Assembly: GCA_905478795.1 (NCBI GenBank)
Contig: CAJQJX010000004.1
Location: 1 to 35,100 of the forward strand
Length of the DNA stretch: 35,100 nucleotides
DNA from: an uncultured Flavobacteriales bacterium
GTDB lineage: Bacteria; Bacteroidota; Bacteroidia; Flavobacteriales_D; Sanyastnellaceae
Reading direction: 5' to 3'
In this document: one piece after another, positions 7,750-16,491 of the stretch
Layout of the letters: every line of letters starts with the position of its first letter
Numbering within the stretch: the first letter of the stretch is position 1
Notes under the pieces: generated by a model
Seen by the model: the letters and a program-made list of their open reading frames with translations, nothing else
The model's database searches: none
Told to the model about the DNA's origin: nothing
Made by a program: the position numbers and the translations under genes

Positions 7750-9320
7750 TGCGCTGTCCCCTCCTTCCACGCTGTGGCTTTTTTCTGTGTGCCTTCTTCC
7801 TTCTTACAGAGGTTGCGGCACAGCAGCAAGTCACACATTCCGTCCTCCGGAAGGAGACCGCGTACGGCATCGCCAAGTCCTATGGTGTAGACTTAAATGC
7901 GCTCTACGATCTGAATCCTTGGGCAGAGGGCGGCATTCGCAAAGGGGATGTCCTCCGCATTCCAATGCAGCCGAACGCGTCCCAAGAAGTCGACCCGCCT
8001 TCAGCAGAAGAAGATGTGCGCCAGCCTGCAGTCCTCCCAAAGGAAGAAGGGGCCGGTTTGGAGCGGGATTGGGTGCCGACTGAAGAGGGGGCCATGACAT
8101 GGTCAGATCGTGTTCAGGACGTCCCGCGGGGCCGGCCTGTTCCACCAACGTGGTCGTTGGACACTGTCCGTTTGGCTGTATTTCTGCCGTTTTTCACGGG
8201 TCGGGACAGCCTGTCCCGTCAAGAAGCCCGGCTGCGTGAGATTGCAGAAGACTGCGCGGCAGGCATTCGATTGGCCTTAGGTGACGATCAGCGTCTCGGC
8301 GCTCATCTGATCGTTCGGTTTCTGGACACCGGGTTGGACACTGCTGGATCCCTGTTGTGCGCACCAGAAGACTTAGTGGGCATGGGTGGGCCGGTGCACA
8401 TTGCCATGGGGCCGCTCAAGCGCTCCCAATTTTTTGAAGTGCGGGAGTGGCCTGGGATGGAAAGGGCCGTCCATGTGGCACTGACAGATTTGGGTTCGCG
8501 ATTGGCAGAAGGAAGGCAAGGGGTGTTGATGCCGTATTCCCAAGTGTCAGCGCGGATGGAAGCACTGGCTGCCCATGTGGCCATGCGACACAGCGGAGAA
8601 CGCATTCTCCTTTTGGCCACAGGCGATATCCGCAATCTCGATGCCGAAGCGGCTTTTCGGGATGCTTGGTTGCGGCACGCGGCGCAAGACAGCCTGCTGG
8701 TGATGAATGAAGTTGAGGTGGCATCCCGTGGATTGGGAGCCTTGCGTGACTCTCTTTCAGATGTGCGGCGCAACGTTCTTGTGGTGCCTGGCGGCAAGGC
8801 AAACCGCTCCTTTGCGGGGGTGTTGCAGACAGAAATCCAGTTGGGCGACTCCTTGGATTTCGTGGTCTATGCCGATGGTGATTGGAAGAAGTTCGACTTC
8901 TTGGATCCCGAATTGCGGGAGCGGATTGGGTTTACCGTAGTCGATGGGGGTGGGGTCTTGCCGGACTCCATCATGGGCGCAGCAATGGACTCCTCACATT
9001 TTTGCTTGGCACGCGAGTTGGTGGCATTGCGGGGCGGTCCAGCAGGGAGTTATGGATGGATGTCCCACGATGTCCTGCGTGACGTCTTGGCTTGGACCGT
9101 GGCTCACGGTCCCGATTGGCCCGTGGATTTGGCGCAGGGAACGCGCCTCATTTGCAATTGGAACCGCGCCAAAAATGGCCGGTATGTCTTTGATTGGACA
9201 GCTACTGATGGTGAGGACGGAGGGCTCGTCAATGAAGCGGTCCGGCTGCTGAGACAAGAAGATTTCAAGTGGCTTGAGCTGAATCAGCAGGGTTCGGAAG
9301 CGTCAACCTCTCCATACTGA
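7740..9320 (+). CDS. LysM protein with a periplasmic-binding-protein-like domain
   Basis: The 526-residue exported protein begins with a signal peptide ([15 protein letters not shown]). One LysM peptidoglycan-binding domain follows at about 32-75 ([19 protein letters not shown]...GDVLRIP), then an acidic linker. From about residue 141 the large domain starts [10 protein letters not shown] and contains an Rossmann-like strand pattern ([32 protein letters not shown]), like the type I periplasmic binding fold that follows LysM in similar Bacteroidetes proteins. It likely sits in the periplasm on the cell wall; ligand unknown. ATGs at 7740, 7746 and 7749 are all possible starts, the last giving the same TGATG overlap seen at its other end with hemF. 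It lies in the guaA-hemF overlapping run. Confidence 0.82.
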   Translation: MGMMRCPLLPRCGFFLCAFFLLTEVAAQQQVTHSVLRKETAYGIAKSYGVDLNALYDLNPWAEGGIRKGDVLRIPMQPNASQEVDPPSAEEDVRQPAVLPKEEGAGLERDWVPTEEGAMTWSDRVQDVPRGRPVPPTWSLDTVRLAVFLPFFTGRDSLSRQEARLREIAEDCAAGIRLALGDDQRLGAHLIVRFLDTGLDTAGSLLCAPEDLVGMGGPVHIAMGPLKRSQFFEVREWPGMERAVHVALTDLGSRLAEGRQGVLMPYSQVSARMEALAAHVAMRHSGERILLLATGDIRNLDAEAAFRDAWLRHAAQDSLLVMNEVEVASRGLGALRDSLSDVRRNVLVVPGGKANRSFAGVLQTEIQLGDSLDFVVYADGDWKKFDFLDPELRERIGFTVVDGGGVLPDSIMGAAMDSSHFCLARELVALRGGPAGSYGWMSHDVLRDVLAWTVAHGPDWPVDLAQGTRLICNWNRAKNGRYVFDWTATDGEDGGLVNEAVRLLRQEDFKWLELNQQGSEASTSPY

Positions 9321-10237
9321 TGATGGACCTTGAATTCCTGTCTCAGGTCCAGCAGGCCTACCGCGCGGTCCAAAACGATCAGGTGGCGGCGTTGATGTCG
9401 TTCGACGACGAGGCGTTGCTCACCCGCGACGAATGGGAGCGTGCCGATGGAGGAGGAGGTGACACCCGTATCCTCAAAGAAGGCAAGGTCATTGAGAAAG
9501 GAGGCCTCAACTTCTCTGCGGTTCAGGGCGCCGTGACCCCGGCACTCGCCCAGCAATTGGATACTTCTGCAACCCGTTTCGCCGCGACGGGTGTGTCGAG
9601 CGTCTTGCACCCTTGCAATCCCCATGTGCCGATCATTCACATGAATGTCCGCTACTTCACATTGGACGATGGGACATGGTGGTTTGGAGGGGGGATCGAC
9701 CTCACGCCACATTATGTCCTTCCCGCCGAGGCCCGTTTGTTTCACCGCGACTTGAAGGCCATTTGCGACCGACATGCTGTCGCGGATTACGGGACGTTCA
9801 AGCCTTGGGCCGACCGCTATTTTAGCATACCTCACCGGGGCGAATCCCGCGGGGTGGGGGGCATCTTCTTCGATCACATCGGCCGAGATGGAGGGGTGGA
9901 TAGAGAGGAGGCATTGGCCTTCTGTCTAGACCTCTCCAGCCATTATGCCGCGATCTACAAGGAGCGCGCTGCTCCATTTGTACAGAGCTTCGTCGACGCA
10001 GATGACATGCATTGGCAAGGCTTGCGGAGGGGCCGATATGTGGAGTTCAACCTCGTCCATGACCGCGGCACCCGGTTCGGACTCGTCAGCGGTGGACGCA
10101 CCGAAAGCATCCTCATGAGTTTACCACCACGAGGGCATTGGGACTACGATCATGAGCCTGCGCCAGGTTCTCGGCAAGCAGAGACACTGGAGTGGCTCCG
10201 CAAAGGCGTGGAAGGCGTCGACTGGCTCAGTCAGTAA
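9320..10237 (+). CDS. hemF: Oxygen-dependent coproporphyrinogen III oxidase
   Basis: HemF oxidatively decarboxylates coproporphyrinogen III to protoporphyrinogen IX with O2, a late step of haem synthesis. The 305-residue protein carries the family signatures: GGLNFSAVQG, HPCNPHVPIIHMNVRYF, WWFGGGIDLTPHY, FKPWADRYFSIPHRGESRGVGG and GRYVEFNLVHDRGTRFGL...RTESILMSLPP. It indicates an aerobic lifestyle; no anaerobic hemN is seen here. The ATG overlaps the preceding TGA by one base (TGATG), so translation is probably coupled to the LysM gene. A second ATG follows immediately. The TAA ends at 10237 and the next base begins the stop of convergent queE, with no room for a separate terminator. Confidence 0.97.
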   Translation: MMDLEFLSQVQQAYRAVQNDQVAALMSFDDEALLTRDEWERADGGGGDTRILKEGKVIEKGGLNFSAVQGAVTPALAQQLDTSATRFAATGVSSVLHPCNPHVPIIHMNVRYFTLDDGTWWFGGGIDLTPHYVLPAEARLFHRDLKAICDRHAVADYGTFKPWADRYFSIPHRGESRGVGGIFFDHIGRDGGVDREEALAFCLDLSSHYAAIYKERAAPFVQSFVDADDMHWQGLRRGRYVEFNLVHDRGTRFGLVSGGRTESILMSLPPRGHWDYDHEPAPGSRQAETLEWLRKGVEGVDWLSQ

Positions 10238-10843
10238 TCAGGGGATCCCGATGTACTTGTGGGTCTGAAGGCTGATGCGCCAGCCTGGCTTCACGGCAAT
10301 CCAGGACAAAATCCAGAAAGTCGCGTCGTCGCGCTTGTCCCACTCTGGCTGCAGAAACAAGGCGCAATCGGGGCGCACCCGTTCTGCGTGTTCCGCGGCC
10401 CAGTCCATATCACTGCGGTGGAAGACCACCACCTTGAGTTCGTCTGCCAAAGGGTAGACTTCTTCGCGGCAGGCTTTGAATTTCTTGGGGCTGAGGGTGA
10501 CCCAATCCCAAGTTCCGGTAAGTGCATGGGCACCACTGGTTTCAATGTGGGTCTGGAGGCCAGCTTCGTGCAGGGCCTCTGTGAGGGGGGCGAGGTTGTG
10601 CATGGCGGGTTCACCGCCGGTCACCACGACCACTTTTCTGCCACTGTCGACTGCAGCGGATACAATGTCTTCTAAGCTGTGACGCGGGTGGGCATTGGCA
10701 TCCCAACTCTCTTTCACGTCACACCAAACGCAACCAACGTCGCACCCACCCAGCCTCAAAAACCAACTGGGGGTGCCAGAGTGCGCTCCCTCGCCCTGCA
10801 CGGTGGCAAAGGCCTCCATTACGGGGTAGGAGATGGTGCTCAT
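10238..10843 (-). CDS. queE: 7-carboxy-7-deazaguanine synthase (radical SAM)
   Basis: QueE makes 7-carboxy-7-deazaguanine from carboxytetrahydropterin, the ring contraction step of queuosine (tRNA) biosynthesis. The 201-residue protein has the short form of the radical SAM fold with Cys34, Cys38 and Cys41 (CDVGCVWC, the CxxxCxxC cluster). It also has the substrate-side motif ATVQGEGAHSGTPSWFLRLG and the SAM-binding VVVTGGEPAMH. KKFKACREEVYPLADELKVVV further down is also typical. The start overlaps the rimO stop by four bases (ATGA), so it is the last gene of an ftsY-rimO-queE unit. Other queuosine genes are not visible in the window. Confidence 0.94.
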   Translation of the reverse strand: MSTISYPVMEAFATVQGEGAHSGTPSWFLRLGGCDVGCVWCDVKESWDANAHPRHSLEDIVSAAVDSGRKVVVVTGGEPAMHNLAPLTEALHEAGLQTHIETSGAHALTGTWDWVTLSPKKFKACREEVYPLADELKVVVFHRSDMDWAAEHAERVRPDCALFLQPEWDKRDDATFWILSWIAVKPGWRISLQTHKYIGIP

Positions 10844-12153
10844 GCAAGGCGTCCGAAAAGGTCAAATTCAGTGGCGGACTCGATCGTCACATCAGCAAAG
10901 TCACCGAGACGCACGTAGGTGTCATCTCCAGCCTCTACCCGGACTTCGCAATCCACGTCAGGGCTGTCGAATTGGGTGCGCCCTATGAAGACCCCCGCGT
11001 CGTTGCGGTCAAAGAGTACCCTGAAGGTCTTACCGACTTTCGCTGCATTGAGTTCGGCGCTGATGCCCGCTTGCAGGGCCATGACTTCCTCAACGCGACG
11101 GCGCTTGACCTCCTCGGGGACATCGTCCTCCATGTTGTAGGCGTGGGTGTCTTCTTCGTGGCTGTAAGTAAAGCAGCCCAGCCGGTCAAAGCGGCTTTCG
11201 GCCACCCATTCTAGCATCTCCTGGTGGTCTTCTTCGGTTTCTCCTGGAAATCCGCAAATCAGCGTCGTCCGAATGGCGATGCCGGGCACCTTAGACCGGA
11301 TATCCGCCAAAAGCTTGGCGGTCTTTTCTCGGGTGATGCCACGTCGCATGTTCTTGAGGACCTGGTCTGCACCGTGTTGGAGCGGCATATCCAGGTAGTT
11401 GCACACATTGGGGCGGTTGGCCATCACGTCGAGCACATCCATTGGGAACCCGCTCGGGAAGGCGTAATGCAGTCGAATCCAGTCGATTCCCTCGACTTGG
11501 CTCAGTGCATCAACCAGTGGGGCCAATCGGCGCTCTTTGTACAAGTCTAGACCATAGTAGGTGAGGTCTTGCGCAATTAGGATCAGCTCCTTGACCCCTT
11601 GAGAGGCCAGGTTCTCTGCCTGCTTGACGAGTTCTTCGATGGGGGTGGAGCGGTGCTTTCCGCGCATCAATGGGATGGCGCAAAACGCACACGGGCGGTC
11701 ACAGCCCTCGGCAATCTTGAGGTAAGCGTAGTGCTGTGGGGTGGAGAGCAAGCGCTCACCTACAAGTTCCTTGCGATAATCCGCATTCAAGGTCTTCAGC
11801 AGCTTGGGCAGCTCGCGTGTGCCAAAGTAAGCGTCCACATCAGGGATTTCCTGCTCTAACTCGTCACGGTAACGCTCACTGAGACAGCCTGTCACATAAA
11901 CGCGCTCCACGCGACCGTCTTGCTTGGCGTCGGCAAACTGAAGGATCGTTTCGATGCTCTGCTGCTTGGCACTTTCAATAAAGCCACAAGTATTGATGAT
12001 GACCACAGGTGCGGCGTCCACCGGCGTGTCGTGCGTGACATCAAAATCATTGGCCTCGAGTTGGCGCATCAAGACCTCCGAGTCAAAGGTGTTCTTGGCG
12101 CAGCCGAGGGTGACCACATGCGCGCGACGGCGAGAAGAAGTTCTGGCCCTCAT
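10840..12153 (-). CDS. rimO: Ribosomal protein S12 methylthiotransferase
   Basis: RimO adds a methylthio group to an Asp of ribosomal protein S12, using two iron-sulfur clusters. From the ATG at 12153 the protein has 437 residues, the usual length. The N-terminal UPF0004 domain has Cys18 (VTLGCAKN), Cys56 (INTCGF) and Cys90 (YVTGCLSER). The radical SAM cluster is Cys151, Cys155 and Cys158 (EGCDRPCAFCAIPLMRG), and a TRAM domain occupies the last 65 or so residues. TLGCAKNTFDSE and DLTYYG separate RimO from MiaB. The open frame runs 162 codons upstream inside ftsY, but that extension is antiphase ftsY sequence; the ATG at 12153 overlaps the ftsY TGA as ATGA. Confidence 0.96.
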   Translation of the reverse strand: MRARTSSRRRAHVVTLGCAKNTFDSEVLMRQLEANDFDVTHDTPVDAAPVVIINTCGFIESAKQQSIETILQFADAKQDGRVERVYVTGCLSERYRDELEQEIPDVDAYFGTRELPKLLKTLNADYRKELVGERLLSTPQHYAYLKIAEGCDRPCAFCAIPLMRGKHRSTPIEELVKQAENLASQGVKELILIAQDLTYYGLDLYKERRLAPLVDALSQVEGIDWIRLHYAFPSGFPMDVLDVMANRPNVCNYLDMPLQHGADQVLKNMRRGITREKTAKLLADIRSKVPGIAIRTTLICGFPGETEEDHQEMLEWVAESRFDRLGCFTYSHEEDTHAYNMEDDVPEEVKRRRVEEVMALQAGISAELNAAKVGKTFRVLFDRNDAGVFIGRTQFDSPDVDCEVRVEAGDDTYVRLGDFADVTIESATEFDLFGRLA

Positions 12154-13133
12154 GAGGTGGTGTTTTCTGAGCCAAAGGACTCGGGCAACAATGAATCGAT
12201 AAATTCCATGGCGTTGAACACTTGAAGGTCTTCGGGTTGTTCGCCGACACCAATAAAGCGTACGGGAATTTTGAATTCTTCTGCGATCCCAATCACCACG
12301 CCACCGCGCGCAGTTCCATCGAGTTTGGTCAAGACGAGTCCGGAGACTTCGGTTGCAGCAGTGAATTGCTTGGCTTGTTCGAGGGCATTTTGGCCGGTCG
12401 AACCGTCTAGTACCAGCAGCACTTCGTGTGGGACCCCAGTGGCAATTTTTTGCATCACCCGCTTGATCTTGGACAATTCGTCCATCAAGTGCTTCTTGTT
12501 GTGGAGGCGTCCTGCAGTATCGATGAGCACCACGTCGTGCCCTTTGGCCACGGCACTTTGAATCGCGTCGAAAGCCACTGCTGCGGGGTCGGCATCTTGG
12601 CCTTGCGACACAAAATTTGCGCCCGTTCGATCGGCCCATACCTGAAGCTGATCGACAGCCGCTGCACGGAAGGTGTCCGCTGCGCCCACCGTGACCTTGA
12701 GTCCCTGGGCAGCAAATTGATGGCAGAGTTTTCCAATGGTGGTCGTCTTGCCCACACCATTGACACCCACAATCAAGAAGACATAAGGGCCTTCCGTGGC
12801 AGGAATGGTAAGGTCTGTAGGTTGGTCGCCGCTGCTGTTTTCCAACATGTCAGCGATTTCCTCCCGGAGCATGGGGAGCAACAGCTCAATCGATTTTGAT
12901 GAGGCGCGGGAGGTGCGGTCTTCGATGCGCTCTATAATGCGTGTCGTGGTGGCAACTCCGATGTCGCTGGTGATCAGCGCTTCCTCCAGTTCATCCAAAA
13001 CATCGGCATCGATGTCTTTCTTGCCCATGACCGCGCGGGACAACTTCTCCAAGACGCCGCGTTTGGTGCGGGCCAAACCCTGGTCTAGGGTTTCCTTCTT
13101 TTCCGAGCTGAACAGCCTTTTGAAGAATGACAT
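12150..13133 (-). CDS. ftsY: Signal recognition particle receptor FtsY
   Basis: FtsY is the membrane-associated GTPase that receives SRP-ribosome complexes for co-translational insertion. The 327-residue protein lacks the long acidic A domain of E. coli and begins with MSFFKRLFSS, like other Bacteroidetes forms. The NG domain is complete: a four-helix N domain (about 15-105), G1 GVNGVGKT at 123-130, DTFRAAA at 153-159, DTAGR at 205-209, TKLDGTARGG and the closing FIGVGEQPEDLQVFN. It heads the ftsY-rimO-queE overlap unit and lies downstream of rpmG and DUF4295, a gene order common in this phylum. A strong hairpin sits between DUF4295 and ftsY. Confidence 0.97.
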   Translation of the reverse strand: MSFFKRLFSSEKKETLDQGLARTKRGVLEKLSRAVMGKKDIDADVLDELEEALITSDIGVATTTRIIERIEDRTSRASSKSIELLLPMLREEIADMLENSSGDQPTDLTIPATEGPYVFLIVGVNGVGKTTTIGKLCHQFAAQGLKVTVGAADTFRAAAVDQLQVWADRTGANFVSQGQDADPAAVAFDAIQSAVAKGHDVVLIDTAGRLHNKKHLMDELSKIKRVMQKIATGVPHEVLLVLDGSTGQNALEQAKQFTAATEVSGLVLTKLDGTARGGVVIGIAEEFKIPVRFIGVGEQPEDLQVFNAMEFIDSLLPESFGSENTTS

Positions 13134-13161
13134 GAGTCTAAAGGTAGGGGGGTGAATACAA

Positions 13162-13198
13162 CGAGGGCCGACTTCCCGATGATGGAAGGCGGCCCTCG
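13162..13198 (-). terminator. Long stem-loop between DUF4295 and ftsY
   Basis: CGAGGGCCG (13162-13170) pairs with CGGCCCTCG (13190-13198), and inside it CTTCC (13172-13176) pairs with GGAAG (13184-13188), with one A/G mismatch and a 7-base loop. In the minus-strand RNA the stem is followed by TTGTATTC, not a clean U-tract. It may terminate or attenuate the ribosomal-protein transcript before ftsY, or protect its 3' end. The stem is certain; full termination is not. Confidence 0.55.
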
Positions 13199-13231
13199 GG
13201 GTGCCTTTTAGGGCTTAGGATGATCGCGGAT

Positions 13232-13384
13232 TCAGTTCGCGAACCAAGCCTTAATGTTGTCGTTGTGCACGACTTCCTGACGGAAAGCGTACGCGCCCGT
13301 CTTGGGGCTCTTGTACATCTTGATGCACATGGTGTGCTGCTTTCCACCTCCTTTCTGCAGCGATGCAACGGTCTTCTTAGCCAT
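13232..13384 (-). CDS. DUF4295 small basic protein
   Basis: This 50-residue gene (ATG at 13384, TGA at 13232-13234) reads MAKKTVASLQKGGGKQHTMC and continues with KMYKSPKTGAYAFRQEVV and NIKAWFAN. That is a full-length match to the DUF4295 family, a Bacteroidetes-specific small basic protein always found beside L33 (rpmG) and ftsY. The strong linkage to ribosomal protein genes and its basic, Gly/Lys-rich N terminus suggest a ribosome-associated role, but this is inference. It begins 18 bases after the rpmG stop and is surely co-transcribed with it. Confidence 0.93.
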   Translation of the reverse strand: MAKKTVASLQKGGGKQHTMCIKMYKSPKTGAYAFRQEVVHNDNIKAWFAN

Positions 13385-13402
13385 AGTTTCTCAGATTGGG
13401 GG

Positions 13403-13585
13403 TTATTTAATCTCCTTATGCACCGTCATCTTCCTGAGGATGGGGTTGAATTTCTTCAACTCAATCCGCTCGGGAGTATTCTTCCGGTTTTTCGTCGTCA
13501 CGTACCGCGACGTTCCGGCCATGCCGGATTCCTTGTGCTCGGTGCACTCTAGGATCACTTGAACTCTATTACCTTTCTTCGCCAT
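13403..13585 (-). CDS. rpmG: 50S ribosomal protein L33
   Basis: The 60-residue protein starts [20 protein letters not shown] and has the L33 core [21 protein letters not shown]. Only one Cys (Cys14) is left of the two CxxC pairs of zinc-binding L33, so this is the zinc-free form. The open frame extends 15 codons upstream to 13630, but the ATG at 13585 gives the family start. An exact TATCTTTG -7 box lies 20 bases upstream on the same strand. In many Bacteroidetes rpmB (L28) precedes rpmG; here the upstream neighbour is divergent ftsK and no rpmB is present. Confidence 0.95.
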   Translation of the reverse strand: MAKKGNRVQVILECTEHKESGMAGTSRYVTTKNRKNTPERIELKKFNPILRKMTVHKEIK

Positions 13586-13604
13586 GGTCAGGGAAAATGG
13601 AGGG

Positions 13605-13612
13605 CAAAGATA
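13605..13612 (-). promoter_or_regulatory. Bacteroidetes -7 promoter box for rpmG
   Basis: The minus strand reads TATCTTTG, an exact match to the TAnnTTTG -7 consensus of the Bacteroidetes housekeeping sigma factor. The G is 19 bases before the rpmG ATG, giving a leader of about a dozen bases. No TTG was found at the ideal -33 spacing; the nearest is 34 bases upstream. The position and exactness support a promoter, but one such match is expected by chance every few kilobases. Confidence 0.5.
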
Positions 13613-13693
13613 GGTATTTCTCCCTCCCATTCCTCTTGTGAATAAGCAAGTTCGATACTTCGCGTTGGATTATGTGTCCAAGCTATTTTCGAA

Positions 13694-16477
13694 ATGATGT
13701 CACGACGAGCCTCAGCACCCCGTAAATCAAGGAAATCCAGCGCCAAAGCAGCGCCAAGGAACCGCCGTCTCGACCAAGAAGAATTGGCCGGCGCACAAAA
13801 AGTGCCCTCTAAACCCAGAAAAAAGAAGGCGTTGGGCAAGGCTTCAGGAAAGAATTCTGGTGCTTCTCGCAGGGAGCAAAGGGCCGAAGAACGGCGCATC
13901 AGAATGGAAGAGCGCAATGCGCGCCGCGCCGAGCGCAAAGAAGTCTGGCAGGAGCGAACGGCCTGGCTTCGTGATGCCAGGGTGAAGCAAGCAGCTGGCG
14001 TGATGTGTGTTGCTTTGGGGGGCTTTATGCTGTTGTCAGGTGTGAGCGCCATGCTAACCGGGGCCGACGATATCCGTTTTATCCAAAGCGGGACTGAAGC
14101 CGGAGAGGGAAGTTTTCGCAACCTTTTGGGGGCGTTGGGTGCCCGCTGGGCATACACTTTCATGCGCGGCGGATTTGGCATCGCGGCACCATTGTTTGGC
14201 GCCTGGTGCTTGGCGGCCGGGGTGAAGTTGATGGCCCCGGAGCGCATCCCTCACATTGGAAGAGCATTCCGCAATGTCTGTGTGGCTGCTGTTTTGCTTC
14301 CTTGGACAGTGGGCCTGCTCACCTTGAGCTTCGATGTTGAAACGGGACTGATTGCCGGCTGGGGCAACGATCATCTTGTGGGGGCCGTGGGACTTTGGAT
14401 GACACAATGGAGCCGGTTTGCCTTGGGCGTGATCGGTTCAGTCTTGGTTATGGCGGCTTCCTACGCCATTTGGGCCATTGCCCACCCCTCGGTATCGGCA
14501 GGATTGCGGGAGTTCTTTGCGCGGGAAGAAGGATGGGAAGAAGAGGACGGGGAAGAATCAGACGAGGCCTTGATGGAAGAGGATAAAGGGGCCTCTGAAA
14601 ACGGAGACGGCGTCGGGTTTGTGGGACAAGACCAAAGCAGTAATTCTGGGGAGGCGCAAGGAGATGCAGGAGACGAAGACGGATGGGACCCCTATTTGGA
14701 CCCCAACCGCATCCCCATCTCACAAGATGAAGAGGACACCCCTCAGCAGAAGGTGCCGCATGCCCGACCATTGCCAGATCCGGAACCCACTGAGCCTGTG
14801 GTACATGCTCCAGAATCCGATCCAGTTGAAAAGGAGCAAGACCCCGCGCTGCAAGAGCCCACAACGGGCTCTGCTACTTTGGAAGTGGAGGTCGCCGCTG
14901 AAGAATTGGCACTGACAGAGGATGAGATTGACGCTAAAGTCCAAGCCTTTGGCGAATACGATCCAACTTTGGATTTGAGTCATTTTGAACTGCCCAACAT
15001 CGATTTGCTCGCCTCTCACGGGTCCGGCAAAACTGAGGTAAGTCACGAGGAACTTGAGGCCAACAAAAAGCGCATTGAGGACACCCTGAGCAACTATGGC
15101 ATCGAGATCGCCAGCATCAAGGCTTCCATTGGCCCTACGGTGACGTTGTATGAATTGGTGCCCGCGCCCGGCGTCCGGATTTCCAAGATCAAGAACCTAG
15201 AGGATGACATTGCATTGAGCCTCGCTGCTTTAGGGATCCGCATAATTGCGCCCATCCCTGGGCGTGGGACCATTGGCATAGAAGTGCCAAACTCCAATCC
15301 GGATATTGTGAGCATGCGGTCATTGATCGCCAGTGACAAGTTTCAGAACAGCGATGCGGCCTTGCCGATTGCCATCGGAAAGACCATTTCCAACGAGACT
15401 TATGTCTTTGACCTCGCCAAAATGCCCCACATGCTGATGGCCGGAGCTACGGGACAGGGCAAGTCTGTAGGCCTGAATGCCATGCTGGTTTCGCTGCTCT
15501 ACAAGAAGCACCCCAGCCAGTTGAAGTTTGTCTTGGTCGATCCCAAGAAGGTAGAACTGACCCTGTTCAACCACATTGAACGCCATTACTTGGCCAAGCT
15601 GCCCGATACAGAGGAGGCCATCATCACCGATAACAGCCAGGTAGTGCGGACCATTAAGTCACTCTGTTTGGAAATGGACCAGCGCTATGAGCTGCTCAAA
15701 AATGCCCAATGCAGGAACTTAAAGGAGTACAATGCCAAGTTTGTGCGGCGCAAGCTGAATCCTGAAAACGGACACCGCTACTTGCCCTATATCGTGCTGG
15801 TCATTGACGAGTTCGCCGACTTGATCATGACGGCAGGCAAAGAGGTTGAAATGCCCATTGCGCGATTGGCGCAGTTGGCCAGAGCGATTGGCATTCACTT
15901 GATCATTGCCACCCAACGCCCCTCCGTGAACATCATCACGGGTACCATCAAGGCCAATTTCCCAGGCCGTGTCGCATTTAGGGTGACGTCAAAAGTGGAC
16001 AGTCGAACCATCCTTGATGCCGGTGGTGCCGACCAGTTGATTGGCCGTGGTGACATGTTGCTGTCTACTGGAAACGACCTCATTCGACTGCAATGTGGTT
16101 TTGTCGATACGCCAGAAGTAGAGGCCATTACGGATTTCATCGGAAGCCAAAGGGGGTACCCGGACGCACTGATTTTGCCGGAGGTTCCCGACGAGCACAG
16201 CGAACAAATGGCAGACATTGCTGGAGAGGACAGAGATAGCCTCTTTGAGGAGGCGGCAAAAATCTTAGTGCTCCACCAACAAGGTTCCACGTCATTGCTG
16301 CAGCGCAAGCTCAAATTGGGCTACAACCGAGCGGGTAGATTGGTGGATCAGCTCGAGGCTGCAGGCATCATTGGACCCTTCGAAGGCTCCAAAGCGCGCA
16401 AAGTTTTGGTGCCAGATGAGATGAGTTTGGAACAGTTGTTGCGTGGAAGTGGTTCTGAAGAAGAAATCTCCGATTAA
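13694..16477 (+). CDS. ftsK: FtsK/SpoIIIE DNA translocase
   Basis: FtsK is the septal DNA pump that clears and resolves chromosomes during division. The 927-residue protein begins with an unusually long basic, Arg/Glu-rich cytoplasmic region (about 1-95). Four membrane segments follow near 97-120, 159-180, 195-213 and 241-264, then an acidic Glu/Asp/Pro linker to about 430. The motor domain has Walker A GATGQGKSVG near 582-591 and Walker B LVIDEFADL near 700-708, followed by IATQRPSVNIITG. The C-terminal gamma winged helix (about 847-915: LLQRKLKLGYNRAGRLVDQL) reads KOPS-type orientation sequences in known FtsK. It is divergent from rpmG over 108 bases and followed after 14 bases by the lolA-like gene. 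Confidence 0.96.
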   Translation: MMSRRASAPRKSRKSSAKAAPRNRRLDQEELAGAQKVPSKPRKKKALGKASGKNSGASRREQRAEERRIRMEERNARRAERKEVWQERTAWLRDARVKQAAGVMCVALGGFMLLSGVSAMLTGADDIRFIQSGTEAGEGSFRNLLGALGARWAYTFMRGGFGIAAPLFGAWCLAAGVKLMAPERIPHIGRAFRNVCVAAVLLPWTVGLLTLSFDVETGLIAGWGNDHLVGAVGLWMTQWSRFALGVIGSVLVMAASYAIWAIAHPSVSAGLREFFAREEGWEEEDGEESDEALMEEDKGASENGDGVGFVGQDQSSNSGEAQGDAGDEDGWDPYLDPNRIPISQDEEDTPQQKVPHARPLPDPEPTEPVVHAPESDPVEKEQDPALQEPTTGSATLEVEVAAEELALTEDEIDAKVQAFGEYDPTLDLSHFELPNIDLLASHGSGKTEVSHEELEANKKRIEDTLSNYGIEIASIKASIGPTVTLYELVPAPGVRISKIKNLEDDIALSLAALGIRIIAPIPGRGTIGIEVPNSNPDIVSMRSLIASDKFQNSDAALPIAIGKTISNETYVFDLAKMPHMLMAGATGQGKSVGLNAMLVSLLYKKHPSQLKFVLVDPKKVELTLFNHIERHYLAKLPDTEEAIITDNSQVVRTIKSLCLEMDQRYELLKNAQCRNLKEYNAKFVRRKLNPENGHRYLPYIVLVIDEFADLIMTAGKEVEMPIARLAQLARAIGIHLIIATQRPSVNIITGTIKANFPGRVAFRVTSKVDSRTILDAGGADQLIGRGDMLLSTGNDLIRLQCGFVDTPEVEAITDFIGSQRGYPDALILPEVPDEHSEQMADIAGEDRDSLFEEAAKILVLHQQGSTSLLQRKLKLGYNRAGRLVDQLEAAGIIGPFEGSKARKVLVPDEMSLEQLLRGSGSEEEISD

Positions 16478-16491
16478 TTTCGCCGTCCTAC

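Noticed and set aside
12154-12639. 162-codon N-terminal extension of rimO, open inside ftsY
   Set aside because: It overlaps ftsY on the same strand in another frame, has low-complexity Arg/Thr-rich content, and RimO homology begins at the ATG at 12153, which makes an ATGA overlap.
13588-14247. 219-codon minus-strand ORF opposite the ftsK start
   Set aside because: Its Ser/Arg/Pro-rich sequence is the reverse of the charged ftsK N terminus, and it would run through the divergent promoter region.
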